Program-made: the position numbers and the translations under genes
The notes under the pieces: generated by a model
Told to the model about the DNA's origin: nothing
Databases searched by the model: none
Seen by the model: the letters and a program-made list of their open reading frames with translations, nothing else
DNA from: Pseudomonas nitroreducens
GTDB lineage: Bacteria > Pseudomonadota > Gammaproteobacteria > Pseudomonadales > Pseudomonadaceae
Reading direction: 5' to 3'
NCBI RefSeq assembly: GCF_014204515.1
Contig: NZ_JACHLI010000039.1
Location: 1 to 62,759, forward strand
DNA: 62,759 bases
In this document: positions 15,585-24,969 of the stretch, piece after piece
How positions within the stretch are numbered: the first letter of the stretch is position 1
Layout of the letters: each line of letters begins with the position of its first letter

Positions 15585-16694
15585 TTACGCCGCGGACAGC
15601 GGGTCGAGCGCGCGGACGTGCTCGACTTCCCAGCCCAGCGGAACCACGTCGCCAACGCTGAGCGCAGGGTCGAGCTCGGCAATCGGCTGTTTGACGAAGA
15701 AATCGGTACGGCCGCAGACCTCCAGGCGGATGCGCACGTGGTCACCCAGGTAGATGAACTCGGCGACGCGGCCGGAGAAGCGGTTCACGCAGTTTTCGCT
15801 GTGGCCGTTCAGGCGCACGCGCTCGGGGCGGATCGACAGGCTGACGGTGTCGCCGACGTTGCCGACGTTGACCGCCAGCGCCTCGACCTTCTCGCCACGG
15901 GCCAGGCCCACGGTGCAGCGCTCGCCATCGCGAGCCTGGAGCTGGCCGGCGATGCGGTTGTTCTCGCCGATGAAGTTGGCGACGAAGGAGTTGCGCGGGT
16001 GCTCGTAGAGCTCGGCCGGCGGGGCGATCTGCTGGATCTCGCCCTGGTGGAACACGGCCACGCGGTCGGACATGGTCAGCGCTTCGCCCTGGTCGTGGGT
16101 CACGTAGACCACGGTCACGCCCAGGCGCTGGTGGATGTGCTTGATCTCCATCTGCATGTGCTCGCGCAGCTGCTTGTCGAGCGCACCCAGGGGTTCGTCC
16201 ATCAGCACCAGTTGCGGTTCGAACACCAGCGCGCGGGCCAGGGCCACACGCTGCTGCTGGCCGCCGGAGAGCTGGGCGGGATAGCGACCGGCGAAGGTGT
16301 CGAGCTGGACCATCGACAGCGCGCGCTTCACCCGCTCGGTCACGTCGGTCTTGCTCATGCCGCGCACGGAGAGCGGGAAGGCCAGGTTCTCGGCCACCGT
16401 CATGTGCGGGAACAGCGCATAGTTCTGGAACACCATGCCGATGTCGCGCTTGTGCGGGGGGACGTTGTTGATGGCCCGGCCGGCGAGCTGGATTTCACCG
16501 GCGGTGGGGGTTTCGAAACCGGCCAGCATCATCAGGCTGGTGGTCTTGCCGGAACCGGACGGCCCCAGCAGCGTCAGGAATTCGCCTTTGCGAATGTCCA
16601 GATTGAGGTCCTTCACGATGAGGGATTCGCCGTCGTAGCTCTTCTGCACGCCACGGAAACTCACCAGCACATCGTTTGCCTGATTCTCGGCCAT
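15585..16694 (-). CDS. agtA: ABC transporter ATP-binding protein
   Basis: ATPase of the importer, 369 aa. Walker A GPSGSGKTT is at residues 44-52, the signature is LSGGQQQR, Walker B is LVLMDEPLGALD and the switch histidine is in YVTHDQGEA. The C-terminal third is a TOBE-like domain (LSIRPERV). I chose ATG 16694 over an adjacent GTG because AAGGTG then has normal spacing. Second gene of the operon after the first binding protein. Confidence 0.9.
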   Translation of the reverse strand: MAENQANDVLVSFRGVQKSYDGESLIVKDLNLDIRKGEFLTLLGPSGSGKTTSLMMLAGFETPTAGEIQLAGRAINNVPPHKRDIGMVFQNYALFPHMTVAENLAFPLSVRGMSKTDVTERVKRALSMVQLDTFAGRYPAQLSGGQQQRVALARALVFEPQLVLMDEPLGALDKQLREHMQMEIKHIHQRLGVTVVYVTHDQGEALTMSDRVAVFHQGEIQQIAPPAELYEHPRNSFVANFIGENNRIAGQLQARDGERCTVGLARGEKVEALAVNVGNVGDTVSLSIRPERVRLNGHSENCVNRFSGRVAEFIYLGDHVRIRLEVCGRTDFFVKQPIAELDPALSVGDVVPLGWEVEHVRALDPLSAA

Positions 16695-16804
16695 CACCGC
16701 ACCTTTGTTTTTTTGTTAATGCCGTTGATCTCAAGCCTAGAGAAGCCAGGACGACGCGCAAATCGGGCGGTATGAGAGATTGCTATAAGGCTTAGAGAGG
16801 ATGC

Positions 16805-16826
16805 TTTGTAGGGATCGCCCTACAAA
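16805..16826. promoter_or_regulatory. 9-bp-arm palindrome upstream of the ATPase gene
   Basis: TTTGTAGGG-ATCG-CCCTACAAA is a perfect inverted repeat ~110 nt upstream of the ATPase start. It is a candidate operator (AgtR is encoded nearby) or a transcript hairpin. Confidence 0.45.
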
Positions 16827-16846
16827 AAGTGGCGAACTGACATGTA

Positions 16847-16872
16847 GGGCCCGCCGCAGGCGCAGCGGGCCC
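16847..16872 (-). terminator. GC-rich hairpin after first binding-protein gene
   Basis: GGGCCCGC / GCGGGCCC stem with a 10-nt loop, just past the stop at 16885. No U tract, so processing or attenuation is as likely as termination. Confidence 0.5.
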
Positions 16873-16884
16873 CGGCACGCTGCT

Positions 16885-17922
16885 TCAGCGCTTGGCCCAG
16901 GCCTGGAAGCGCTTCTCCAGGGCATCGCCGTGCGCGCTCCAGAACGCCACGTCCATGCCCACCGCGTGGGCGATGTTCTGCGGCGCGGTGGGCAGGTTGG
17001 CGGCGACGTCCGGCGCCAGCAGTTCCACCGCCTTGCGGTTGGTCGGACCGTAGGCGATATGCTCGGCGAAGGTCTTCTGCTGCTGCGGCTGGCTGGCGAA
17101 ATTGACGAACTGCTCGGCCAGCTCCTTCTTGAACACGCCCGAGGGCAGTGCCCAGAAATCGAAGTCGTAGATACCGCCGGCCCAGACCATGCGGAAGCCC
17201 TTCTGCTCGGCCTGGGCGGCGGCGATCCGGCCGTTGTAGGCGGAGCTCATCACCACGGTGCCGTCGGCCAGGTCGCGCACCGGGTCCTGGCCGGACTTCC
17301 ACCAGTTGATGTTCGGCTTCAGCTCGTCGAGCTTGCGGAAGGCGCGGTCGACGCCCTCGTCGGTGGCCAGCACCTTGTAGACGTCCTTGGGCGCGACGCC
17401 GTCGGCCATCAGGGCGAACTCCAGGCTGTACTTGGCGCCCCAGCGCAGGCCGCGCTTGCCGGGGAATTTCTTCGTGTCCCAGAAGTCCGCCCAGCTGCTT
17501 GGCGTGCCCTGCAGCTTGCTCTGGTTGTAGGCCAGCAGCGTGGTCCAGACGAAGATGCCGACGCCGCACGGCTGCACCGCGCCGGGTACGAAATCGGCGG
17601 TGTTGCCCAGGGTCTTGGGATCGAGCTTCATGAACAGCCCTTCCTCGCAGCCGCGGGCGAGTTCGGGGGCCTCGACTTCCACCACGTCCCAGGACACATG
17701 GCTGATTTCCACCATGCGCTTGAGCTTGGCCAGGTCGCCGTTGTAGGAGCCGTGGACGACGGCGTTGCCGGTCACTTCCTTGAACGGTTTGTAGAAGGCT
17801 GCCTCCTGGGCTTCCTTGTTGGCGCCACCGAAGGAAATCACCGTGACGTAGTCCGCCAGCGCCGGCATCGCGACGCTCCCCAGCAGGCCGAACAGCAGCC
17901 CTCCCCTTACCGCTCGCAACAT
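16885..17922 (-). CDS. second ABC substrate-binding protein, first gene of the transport block
   Basis: Periplasmic PotD-like binding protein, 345 aa, with signal peptide MLRAVRGGLLFGLLG...MPALA cleaved near residue 23. It is clearly a paralogue of the 14469-15518 protein. AAGGAGA precedes ATG 17922. It is separated from the ATPase gene by ~190 nt with two hairpins, so it may be expressed at a different level or from its own promoter. In P. aeruginosa the equivalent gene lies between agtR and agtA. Ligand unknown; a related amino acid or polyamine is likely. Confidence 0.86.
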   Translation of the reverse strand: MLRAVRGGLLFGLLGSVAMPALADYVTVISFGGANKEAQEAAFYKPFKEVTGNAVVHGSYNGDLAKLKRMVEISHVSWDVVEVEAPELARGCEEGLFMKLDPKTLGNTADFVPGAVQPCGVGIFVWTTLLAYNQSKLQGTPSSWADFWDTKKFPGKRGLRWGAKYSLEFALMADGVAPKDVYKVLATDEGVDRAFRKLDELKPNINWWKSGQDPVRDLADGTVVMSSAYNGRIAAAQAEQKGFRMVWAGGIYDFDFWALPSGVFKKELAEQFVNFASQPQQQKTFAEHIAYGPTNRKAVELLAPDVAANLPTAPQNIAHAVGMDVAFWSAHGDALEKRFQAWAKR

Positions 17923-18086
17923 CTTCTTCTCCTTGTTATCACGACGTACTGCATGAAGCGGGCAATGATTCCCTGCTCCACGCCCGCTAGATAGACGGCC
18001 TGTTACAGAAATCGGACACGTCGCACAGAGTGAAGGGAAAATTCAGCGAGCCATCTGCCGCAGATCAAACCGCCAGCGCAGGGGCG

Positions 18087-18716
18087 TCAAACGAGCTTGT
18101 GCTCCATGGCGTAACGCACCAGGTCCGCCACCGAGTTGGCGCCCAGCTTCTGCATCAGCCGCGCCTTGTGGGTGCTGATGGTCTTGCTGCTGACCGCCAG
18201 GTGCTGGGCGATCTCGTTGACGCCCTCGCCCTGCACCAGGCGCTCGAACACCGAGAACTCGCGCTCGGAGAGCAGCGCGTGGGGCGGCCGGGAATCGGTC
18301 AGGCCGACTTCGAAGACCATGCGGTCGGCCAGATCGGGGTCGATGTAGCGCCCGCCGCTGGCGACCTTGCGGATCGCCGTGAGCAGCAGCGCCGGGTCGC
18401 TGTCCTTGGTGGCATAGCCGGCGGCGCCGACCTTCAGCGCGCGGGCGACCATCTGCACTTCGTCGTGCATCGACAGCATGAGGATGGCCGGCGGATTGTT
18501 CAGCGCACGGATCCGCGGGATGGCTTCCAGGCCGTTGACGCCGGGCATCGAGATGTCCAGCAGGACCACTTCGCACGGCGTCTGGCGCAGGGTTTCGAGC
18601 AGCTGCTCGCCATTGGTGGCCTCGCCCACCACCTGCAGGTCCTTGGCCATGCCGATCAGCTGCTTGATGCCCTCGCGCACGATCGTATGGTCTTCCGCCA
18701 CCAGCACTCGAATCAC
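18087..18716 (-). CDS. agtR: response regulator AgtR (NarL family)
   Basis: DNA-binding response regulator, 209 aa. Receiver domain residues 1-120 with phospho-acceptor Asp54 in VVLLDISMPG and acidic pair E8-D9. LuxR-type helix-turn-helix at the C-terminus (NEIAQHLAVSSKTISTHKAR). GTG start at 18716 with AGGAG seven nucleotides upstream. Follows the kinase by 24 nt and precedes the importer, as in P. aeruginosa, where AgtSR controls the agt genes. Confidence 0.88.
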   Translation of the reverse strand: MIRVLVAEDHTIVREGIKQLIGMAKDLQVVGEATNGEQLLETLRQTPCEVVLLDISMPGVNGLEAIPRIRALNNPPAILMLSMHDEVQMVARALKVGAAGYATKDSDPALLLTAIRKVASGGRYIDPDLADRMVFEVGLTDSRPPHALLSEREFSVFERLVQGEGVNEIAQHLAVSSKTISTHKARLMQKLGANSVADLVRYAMEHKLV

Positions 18717-18740
18717 CGGCCTACTCCTGTTCGTTGTCTT

Positions 18741-21158
18741 TTATGGTTCTTGTATGTCGACGTCCAGCGGCACGCGGATCGTCAGCGTGGCGCCCTCCCC
18801 GGGCTGGCTGTCGATCTGCAGGGTGCCGCCGAGCATCAGCACGCGCTCGCGCATCCCGACCAGGCCGAAAGACACACTCTGCCGTGAAGCATGCGGGTCG
18901 AAGCCCAGGCCGTCGTCGCTGATGCGCAGGCACAATTCCTCGCCCTCGACGCTCAATTGCAGCTCCACAGTATGCGCCTGGGCGTGACGCATCACGTTGG
19001 TAAGCGCCTCCTGGAGGATGCGGAACAGGCCGATGGCCTTGGCGTCCGCCAGCTCCGGGGGATTCTCCGGCACCTGCACCAGACAGGGAATCTGCGTACG
19101 CGACTCGAAGCGCCGCGCCTGCCATTCCACCGCCGAGCCGATGCCGGCATCGAGGATCGGCGGGCGCAGCGCCGTGGCCACATCACGCACCAGCTGGAAC
19201 AGCTGGGCGATCAGGCGCTTCATGTTGTCCAAGCGCTCGCGCAGCCCGGTGTCGGAGTCGCCATAGGCCAGTTCGCACATCGAGGTTTCCAGCTTGAGCA
19301 CGGTGAGCACCTGGCCCAGTTCATCGTGCACTTCGCGGGCGATGCGCGCCTTCTCCTCCTCCCGCACGCTCTCCAGGTGCGCCGACAGCTCGCGCAGCTG
19401 CGCACGGGAATCCTGCAGTTCCAGCTCGATCAGCTTGTGCTCGGTGATGTCCCAGACCACGCCGTCCCAGGCCGGCCGACCGTCGTCGAGGGTACGCACC
19501 GTGGCCTTGATGTCGACCCAGCGCGGCTCGTGGGTGCGGGTGAGGATGCGCCCCTGCCACAACCAGTTGCAGTGACCTTCCACCGCCTCCAGCTGGCTGG
19601 CCAGGTAGCCCTCGCGCTCGGCCGGATGAACCAGGCCCATGATGCCCAGGCCGCTCTCGCGCAGGTAACCCGGCGAGTAGCCCAGCGAGGTCTCGCTGCC
19701 ACCGGTGATGAAGCTGATGTAGGCGAAATCGGAGTCGTCATCGGGGGCGTTGGGCTCCAGGCGGAATACCAGACCCGGCACGTTGGCGGCGATGCCCTGC
19801 AGGCGCGCCTCGCTCTCTTCCAGCGCGGCGCGGGCGCGGCGGCGCTCGGTGACGTCATTGATGAACACCAGCAGGTATTCCGAATCACCGAAGCGCAGGA
19901 AGCTCAGCGAGACGTCCGCCGGCAGCCATTGGCCGTCGGCACGCAGGCACTGCGTCTCGAAACTCAGCGGCGCCTCGTCGGCGTTGCGCGCACGGCGCCA
20001 GAGGTTGAGCCAGCGGTCCATGTTCAGGCTCGGTTCGAGGTCCGACAGCGGGCGATCCACCACCGCTCCCGGCGCGTAGCCGAGCATGTCCTCGGCGGCG
20101 CGGTTGGCGTAGCGCACGTGGCTGTCCCAGTTGACCCAGAGGATGCCGACGGTGCTGCTGTCGATGGCGAACTGGGTCAGGCGCAGGGCCTGCTCCGCCG
20201 ACTGGCGCAGCTCGATATCGCGCCGCGCGGCCAGCAGGCGCGACTCCAGGCTGCGCTGCTGGCGGCGCTGCAGCAACAGCGTGGCCACAGCGAACAACAG
20301 CAACAGGCCGAGCAGGATGCACAGGTTCTGCCAGAAGCCGGGAGAGGAGCCCAGGCGTGGGTAGGTCGGTTGCAGCCAGCGCTCATGCAGCTGGTCGAGG
20401 TCCTTGGCCGGCACCGCGCGCAGCGCCACGTCGATGATCCCGGCCAGTTCCGGCAGGCCACGGCGGGTGGCCACCCGCAGCAGTTGCGGGTAGCCGATGT
20501 CGGCGACTACCCACAGGCCGGTGAATTCGGTCTCACGGGTCAGGCGCGCCAGCTGGGCCTCGTCGATCACCGCGTAATTCGCCTCGCGGCCCAGCACCTT
20601 GCGCAGCACCTCGCGGTCGCTGTCGACGATCTGCAGGCTCAGCCCCGAATAGGTGCTGCGCAGGTAATCCACCACCGGGCCGGGCCCGCGAACCGACACG
20701 GTTTCGGCGCTGCCCAGGCTGTCCAGCTCGACCGAGGTGCCGCTGCGGCGATCGCCCACCACCAGGCGCGGCACGCGCAGGTAAGGGTCGGAGAACAGCC
20801 AGTCGCGCAGGGTCGAGGGCGTCTGGCTGACGCCGGGAGCGAGGTCCACCTCGCCGGCGCGCACGGCCCGCTCCAGGGCGGCCTGGTCCGGGTAGGTGCG
20901 CCACTCCAGGCTGACCTGCATGGCCTTGGCCAGCCACTCCAGCAGCTCGACGTTGGCCCCGGACAGTTGCTGCAGGCGGCGGTCCTGCTGCACATAGGGC
21001 GCTTCCAGCACCGCGCCGACGCGCAGCTGCGGGTGCTCCGCGAGCCAGGCGCGCTGGGCCTCATCCAGCGCCAGTGGCGGCGCGGCGGATTCCGCCATGG
21101 CCACCAGCGGCAGGCAGCAGAGCCAGGCCAGGCAGGCTTTCCAGAACAGACGACTCAT
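18741..21158 (-). CDS. agtS: hybrid-sensor histidine kinase AgtS with binding-protein-like sensor
   Basis: Membrane sensor kinase, 805 aa. Order: signal peptide ending near AMAESA, a periplasmic SBP_bac_3-like ligand domain (~30-270), a membrane span (NLCILLGLLLLFAVATLLL), two PAS domains (~315-430 and ~450-570), HisKA_3 with phospho-acceptor His near residue 611 (IAREVHDELGQVL) and a HATPase domain (FRILQEALTNVMRHA, LRISDDGLGF). I chose MSRLFWKAC at 21158, which restores the signal peptide. The kinase senses a small ligand directly, fitting control of the neighbouring importer. Confidence 0.88.
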   Translation of the reverse strand: MSRLFWKACLAWLCCLPLVAMAESAAPPLALDEAQRAWLAEHPQLRVGAVLEAPYVQQDRRLQQLSGANVELLEWLAKAMQVSLEWRTYPDQAALERAVRAGEVDLAPGVSQTPSTLRDWLFSDPYLRVPRLVVGDRRSGTSVELDSLGSAETVSVRGPGPVVDYLRSTYSGLSLQIVDSDREVLRKVLGREANYAVIDEAQLARLTRETEFTGLWVVADIGYPQLLRVATRRGLPELAGIIDVALRAVPAKDLDQLHERWLQPTYPRLGSSPGFWQNLCILLGLLLLFAVATLLLQRRQQRSLESRLLAARRDIELRQSAEQALRLTQFAIDSSTVGILWVNWDSHVRYANRAAEDMLGYAPGAVVDRPLSDLEPSLNMDRWLNLWRRARNADEAPLSFETQCLRADGQWLPADVSLSFLRFGDSEYLLVFINDVTERRRARAALEESEARLQGIAANVPGLVFRLEPNAPDDDSDFAYISFITGGSETSLGYSPGYLRESGLGIMGLVHPAEREGYLASQLEAVEGHCNWLWQGRILTRTHEPRWVDIKATVRTLDDGRPAWDGVVWDITEHKLIELELQDSRAQLRELSAHLESVREEEKARIAREVHDELGQVLTVLKLETSMCELAYGDSDTGLRERLDNMKRLIAQLFQLVRDVATALRPPILDAGIGSAVEWQARRFESRTQIPCLVQVPENPPELADAKAIGLFRILQEALTNVMRHAQAHTVELQLSVEGEELCLRISDDGLGFDPHASRQSVSFGLVGMRERVLMLGGTLQIDSQPGEGATLTIRVPLDVDIQEP

Positions 21159-21326
21159 GCCCACGGCACCATGGATTTCACCCGGATCAAAGCAAATGGC
21201 CGGCATACCTTACAGCAACCCCGGTTGAACCCGGCAGGCCCGCTGCCTGACAAAGCAAAGACAAGCCGCTAGGCTGGCCGCACCCGCAACCGCCGCTTGC
21301 AGCCCGCCAGGACAGGGATATCACCG

Positions 21327-22379
21327 ATGCCGCATTCGCTCCGCCCCACGCTGCTCGTCCTCTGCCTGACACTTGCCGCCGCTCCGCTGGGCGCGGCCCA
21401 GGCCGAAGATGCCAAGCCCGCTGCCAATGACAAGCCGGCAGCCGCGCCCGTGCTGCGGCCGGCGGTGAAGGAACGCAGCCAGGACGAAGCCAGCGGCCTG
21501 GAACGCCAGTTGCCCGAGGGCGAACGCCAGACGCTCAAGGCCGGCGAGGAGACCTTCCTCGCCCTCTGGCTGCCGGCCAACAGCGCCGACGCCCAGGGCG
21601 CGGTGATCATCATCCCCGGTGACGGCGAGAGCCCCGACTGGCCCGTAGCGATCGGCCCGCTGCGACGCAAGCTGCCGGATGCCGGCTGGCAGACCCTGGC
21701 CATCAGCCTGCCCGATCCGCAGAGCACCGCGCCGATGCCCAGGCCGAAGGAATCGCCGGACAAGGCCAGCGCCGACACCGACGCGGTCGCCGCCGACAGC
21801 ACCAGCAAGCCGGAGGTCAAAGGCAGCCAGGGCAGCGCCACGCCGACGCCGGAAAGCACCGGCGAAACCGGCAGCGCCGAGCCCGCCCAGGCCAGCGAGG
21901 AAACCCCGCCGCCGCCCACCGACCCGGTCGAGTTGCGCAAGGCTCACGCCGAGCGCGTGCTGGCGCGCATCCAGGCTGGCGTCGAGCTGGCCCAGCAGCA
22001 CAAGGCGAAGACCATCGTCCTGCTCGGCCACGGCACCGGTGCCTACTGGGCGACCCGCTACCTGGGCGAGCGCACGCCGGCCGAGATCAAGAACCTGCTG
22101 CTGGTGGCGCCGGAAATGCCGCGCGACTTCAAACCCTCGCTCGACGAGACCGTGCCGCTGCTGAACCTCGCCACCGGCGACTTCTATTACAAGGACAAGA
22201 CGCCCGATATCGCCGCGGCAAAGCTGCGCCTGCAGGCCAGCAAGCGGCAGAAGGCACCGAACTACGTGCAGATCGGCATGAACGCCCTGCCTGCCGACCC
22301 GGATACCGAGCAGGATCAGCTCTACCGGCGCATCCGCGGTTGGCTGTCGATGCACCTGGAGCCGATCGAGCAGCCCTGA
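21327..22379 (+). CDS. DUF3530-type alpha/beta-hydrolase-like protein
   Basis: Exported protein of unknown role, 350 aa, with a signal peptide ending near AAPLGAAQA. An Ala/Pro/Ser/Thr-rich low-complexity segment (residues ~145-210) interrupts the fold. The expected nucleophile-elbow motif reads GHGTGAYW, with Thr in place of the catalytic Ser, so classic hydrolase activity is doubtful. Start MPHSLRP at 21327. Divergent from agtS and convergent with djlA, whose stop lies one base away. Confidence 0.75.
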   Translation: MPHSLRPTLLVLCLTLAAAPLGAAQAEDAKPAANDKPAAAPVLRPAVKERSQDEASGLERQLPEGERQTLKAGEETFLALWLPANSADAQGAVIIIPGDGESPDWPVAIGPLRRKLPDAGWQTLAISLPDPQSTAPMPRPKESPDKASADTDAVAADSTSKPEVKGSQGSATPTPESTGETGSAEPAQASEETPPPPTDPVELRKAHAERVLARIQAGVELAQQHKAKTIVLLGHGTGAYWATRYLGERTPAEIKNLLLVAPEMPRDFKPSLDETVPLLNLATGDFYYKDKTPDIAAAKLRLQASKRQKAPNYVQIGMNALPADPDTEQDQLYRRIRGWLSMHLEPIEQP

Positions 22380-22380
22380 T

Positions 22381-23145
22381 CTAGCGGAAGCCCTTGCGCT
22401 GGCGCACCAGCAGGTAGGCGGCCTGGATTTCGCGGGTCTTGCCGGTCGCCGCGGCGATACGCTCGGGGCTGGCGCCCTGGCCTTCGAGCTTGTCGGGATG
22501 GTTCTGGCTGATCAGCTTGCGATAGGCGCGCTTGATCTCATCCGGCTCGCTGTCCGCCGTCACGCCCAGCAAGCGCAGCGCCGCGGTATAGGATTCGCGC
22601 GGCGTGGCCGGTGGTTTCGCCGGCTCGGCGCCCGCGGCCAGTGCCAGCACCCGGGAACGCGCAAGCTCCAGCACATCACCCCATTGCAGCAGCAGGTTCT
22701 TCTGCGCCGCGTTCGGCGTGCCGGCGGCCCAGGCCATGCGCCAACAGGCCTGGATCAGCCCTTCGGCGGTCGCCTCCCGGCCCTGGCGCTGGCGCAGTCC
22801 GGCATCGAGCAGTTCGCCGCCCAGCTTGCCGCGGCCGAAGGCATCGATGGCCTGGCGCCGTGCCTTGTCATCCAGCTGCAGGCGCTGCATTTCCGCCCGC
22901 GCCTGCTGGATATGCGCATCGACCACCCGACCGCGGCTCTTGGCCAGCCGGCCGAGCAACAGGAACAGCAATTCCTGGTCGCTCACCGTCGGCCCGCCAC
23001 GCAACTGCTCCAGCAGGCCCTTCCAAGTGCGCTTCTTCAAGCGCCGGTCGAGCACCTGGCCCAGCAAGGCGCCGAGCATGGCCCCCGGAATACTGGCCAG
23101 TGCCCAGCCAGCGATGACTCCCACCAGGGTGCCGGGCCAGAACAC
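22381..23145 (-). CDS. djlA: DjlA-like TerB/DnaJ co-chaperone
   Basis: Membrane-anchored J-domain protein, 254 aa. N-terminal hydrophobic anchor (FWPGTLVGVIAGWALASIPG), central TerB-like helical domain (residues ~55-150) and C-terminal J domain with the HPD tripeptide in ISQNHPDKLEGQG. GTG start at 23145 with GGAGGG upstream gives the usual M-F-W-P-G-T start. It follows murU with one base between stop and start. Probably stimulates DnaK in envelope stress. Confidence 0.86.
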   Translation of the reverse strand: MFWPGTLVGVIAGWALASIPGAMLGALLGQVLDRRLKKRTWKGLLEQLRGGPTVSDQELLFLLLGRLAKSRGRVVDAHIQQARAEMQRLQLDDKARRQAIDAFGRGKLGGELLDAGLRQRQGREATAEGLIQACWRMAWAAGTPNAAQKNLLLQWGDVLELARSRVLALAAGAEPAKPPATPRESYTAALRLLGVTADSEPDEIKRAYRKLISQNHPDKLEGQGASPERIAAATGKTREIQAAYLLVRQRKGFR

Positions 23146-23146
23146 C

Positions 23147-23821
23147 TCAGCCCTCCGCCAGCTGGCGTTCGACTTCCGCCAGGCGCTCGTGGGTGCCGAC
23201 GTCGATCCAGCGTCCACGATGATGGACGCCGCTCACTCGGCCGGCCTCCATGGCCTGGCGCAGCAACGGCGCCAGCTTGAAGGCACCGGGCTGGCAACCG
23301 TCGAACAGCTCTGGACGGAGGATCGCGATGCCGCTGTAGGTCAGGCTCGGCTGGCCTTCCTGGTAATCGCTGACGCGGCCGTCGCGCAGGCAGAAATCGC
23401 CGCGCGCGTGGTGGCCGGGGTTGTCCACCAGCACCAGGTGCACCAGGTCGTCCTCGGCCAGCGCGCCGTGCAGGCTGGCGTAGTCGAAGTCGGTCCAGAT
23501 GTCGCCGTTGGCGATGACGAAGGCGTCATCGCCCAGCAGCGGCAGCGCCTTGAAGATGCCGCCACCGGTTTCCAGCGGCTCGCCCTCGGGCGAGTAGCAG
23601 ATGCTCACACCGAACTTCGCGCCATCGCCCAGCGTGTCCTCGATCTGCTGGCCGAGCCAGGCATGGTTGATCACCAACTGCTCGAACCCGGCTCGGCGCA
23701 GGGCCTGCAGCTGGTATTCGATCAGCGCGACGCCGCCGGCACGCACCAGCGGCTTGGGCGTGTGCAGGGTCAGCGGGCGCAGGCGTTCGCCCTTGCCCGC
23801 CGCAAGGATCATGGCCTTCAT
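23147..23821 (-). CDS. murU: N-acetylmuramate-1-phosphate uridylyltransferase MurU
   Basis: Nucleotidyltransferase that makes UDP-MurNAc in the Pseudomonas cell-wall recycling shortcut that bypasses fosfomycin-sensitive de novo synthesis. 224 aa. Sugar-nucleotide signature MILAAGKGERLRPLT at residues 4-18, KPLV, and an N-G-D-I-W-T-D-F metal-binding block. The ATG at 23821 overlaps the amgK stop in an ATGA junction, so kinase and uridylyltransferase are coupled. Confidence 0.93.
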   Translation of the reverse strand: MKAMILAAGKGERLRPLTLHTPKPLVRAGGVALIEYQLQALRRAGFEQLVINHAWLGQQIEDTLGDGAKFGVSICYSPEGEPLETGGGIFKALPLLGDDAFVIANGDIWTDFDYASLHGALAEDDLVHLVLVDNPGHHARGDFCLRDGRVSDYQEGQPSLTYSGIAILRPELFDGCQPGAFKLAPLLRQAMEAGRVSGVHHRGRWIDVGTHERLAEVERQLAEG

Positions 23822-24840
23822 GCGGGGTGCGTCTCGTCTTTGGGCAGGCTGGCCAGCAGCGCGGCGAGGTCGGCCAGTTCCGGCCGGCGCGCGATGACGC
23901 TTTCCAGGTAGCGGAAGAAGCGCGGCACGTCGCCCAGGTAGCGCGGCTTGCCGTCGCGATGGCAGATGCGCGCGAAGATGCCGATCACCTTCAGGTGGCG
24001 CTGGGCGCCCATCAGGTCGCTGGCGCGGAAGAACTCCTCGAAGCTGGCCGGCAGCGGGATGCCGGCGGCCTGGGCCTTGCGCCAGTAGCGCGAGAGACCG
24101 TCGTGCACGCGCGGCTCGGGCCAACTGAGGAAGGCATCCTTATATAGGCAGGTGACGTCGTAGGTCACCGGGCCGTAGACCGCGTCCTGGAAATCCAGGA
24201 TGCCGGGGTTCGGCTCGCTGAGCATCAGGTTGCGCGGCATGTAGTCGCGGTGCACCAGCACCCGTGGCTGCGCCAGCGCGCTGTGCACCAGCAGGTCACA
24301 GGCGCGTTGCCACTGGGCGAGCTGCTCGCCGGCCAGGGTCACACCCAGCTGGCGCTGCAGGTACCAGTCGGGGAACAGCTGCAGCTCGCGACGCAGCAGG
24401 GCTTCGTCGTAGGCCGGCAGGCGCTCGGCGACGTCCACCTGCTGGAAGGCCACCAGGGCATCGAGGGCATCCTCGAACAGTTCTTCGGCGTTTTGTGCGC
24501 TGAGCACGTCCAGGTAGGTCTGGCGCCCCAGGTCGTCGAGCAGCAGGAAGCCCTGTTCGACATCCTCGGCGAGGATTTTCGGCACATGCACGCCGGCTTC
24601 CGCCAGCAGGCCGGCGACCTTGATGAAGGGGCGGCAGTCCTCCTGGGGCGGCGGTGCGTCCATTACGATCAGGCTACGGCCATCGCCCTGCCAACGGAAA
24701 TAACGGCGGAAACTGGCATCGCTGCTGGCCGCGGTCAGGCCGGCCTCGGGCACAGGGCCCCAGCCCTGCGCGTTGAACACAGCGGGCAAACTCAAGTCCA
24801 ACCAGCGGATCATCTGCTGGTAACGGGCATCCTCTGACAT
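23818..24840 (-). CDS. amgK: anomeric MurNAc/GlcNAc kinase AmgK
   Basis: Phosphorylates MurNAc at the anomeric carbon, the step before MurU. 340 aa, aminoglycoside-phosphotransferase fold. ATP-site region SSDASFRRYFRW; catalytic loop VLVHRDYMPRNLML and metal site ILDFQDAVYGP. Start at 24840 (MSEDARYQQ). Divergent from lptD with ~130 nt between, which must hold both promoters. Confidence 0.92.
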   Translation of the reverse strand: MSEDARYQQMIRWLDLSLPAVFNAQGWGPVPEAGLTAASSDASFRRYFRWQGDGRSLIVMDAPPPQEDCRPFIKVAGLLAEAGVHVPKILAEDVEQGFLLLDDLGRQTYLDVLSAQNAEELFEDALDALVAFQQVDVAERLPAYDEALLRRELQLFPDWYLQRQLGVTLAGEQLAQWQRACDLLVHSALAQPRVLVHRDYMPRNLMLSEPNPGILDFQDAVYGPVTYDVTCLYKDAFLSWPEPRVHDGLSRYWRKAQAAGIPLPASFEEFFRASDLMGAQRHLKVIGIFARICHRDGKPRYLGDVPRFFRYLESVIARRPELADLAALLASLPKDETHPA

Positions 24841-24969
24841 CTTTTGGGGTTCTCCACGGCCCTAGCCGTTGCGCGGGTCATGCTTTATTATCCAGCATCT
24901 TTTTGAGCCCATCGAGAGGCGTGCGGCCCTCTTTGGGCCAATGGCTCGCAGGAAGCCCGGATTAACAAG

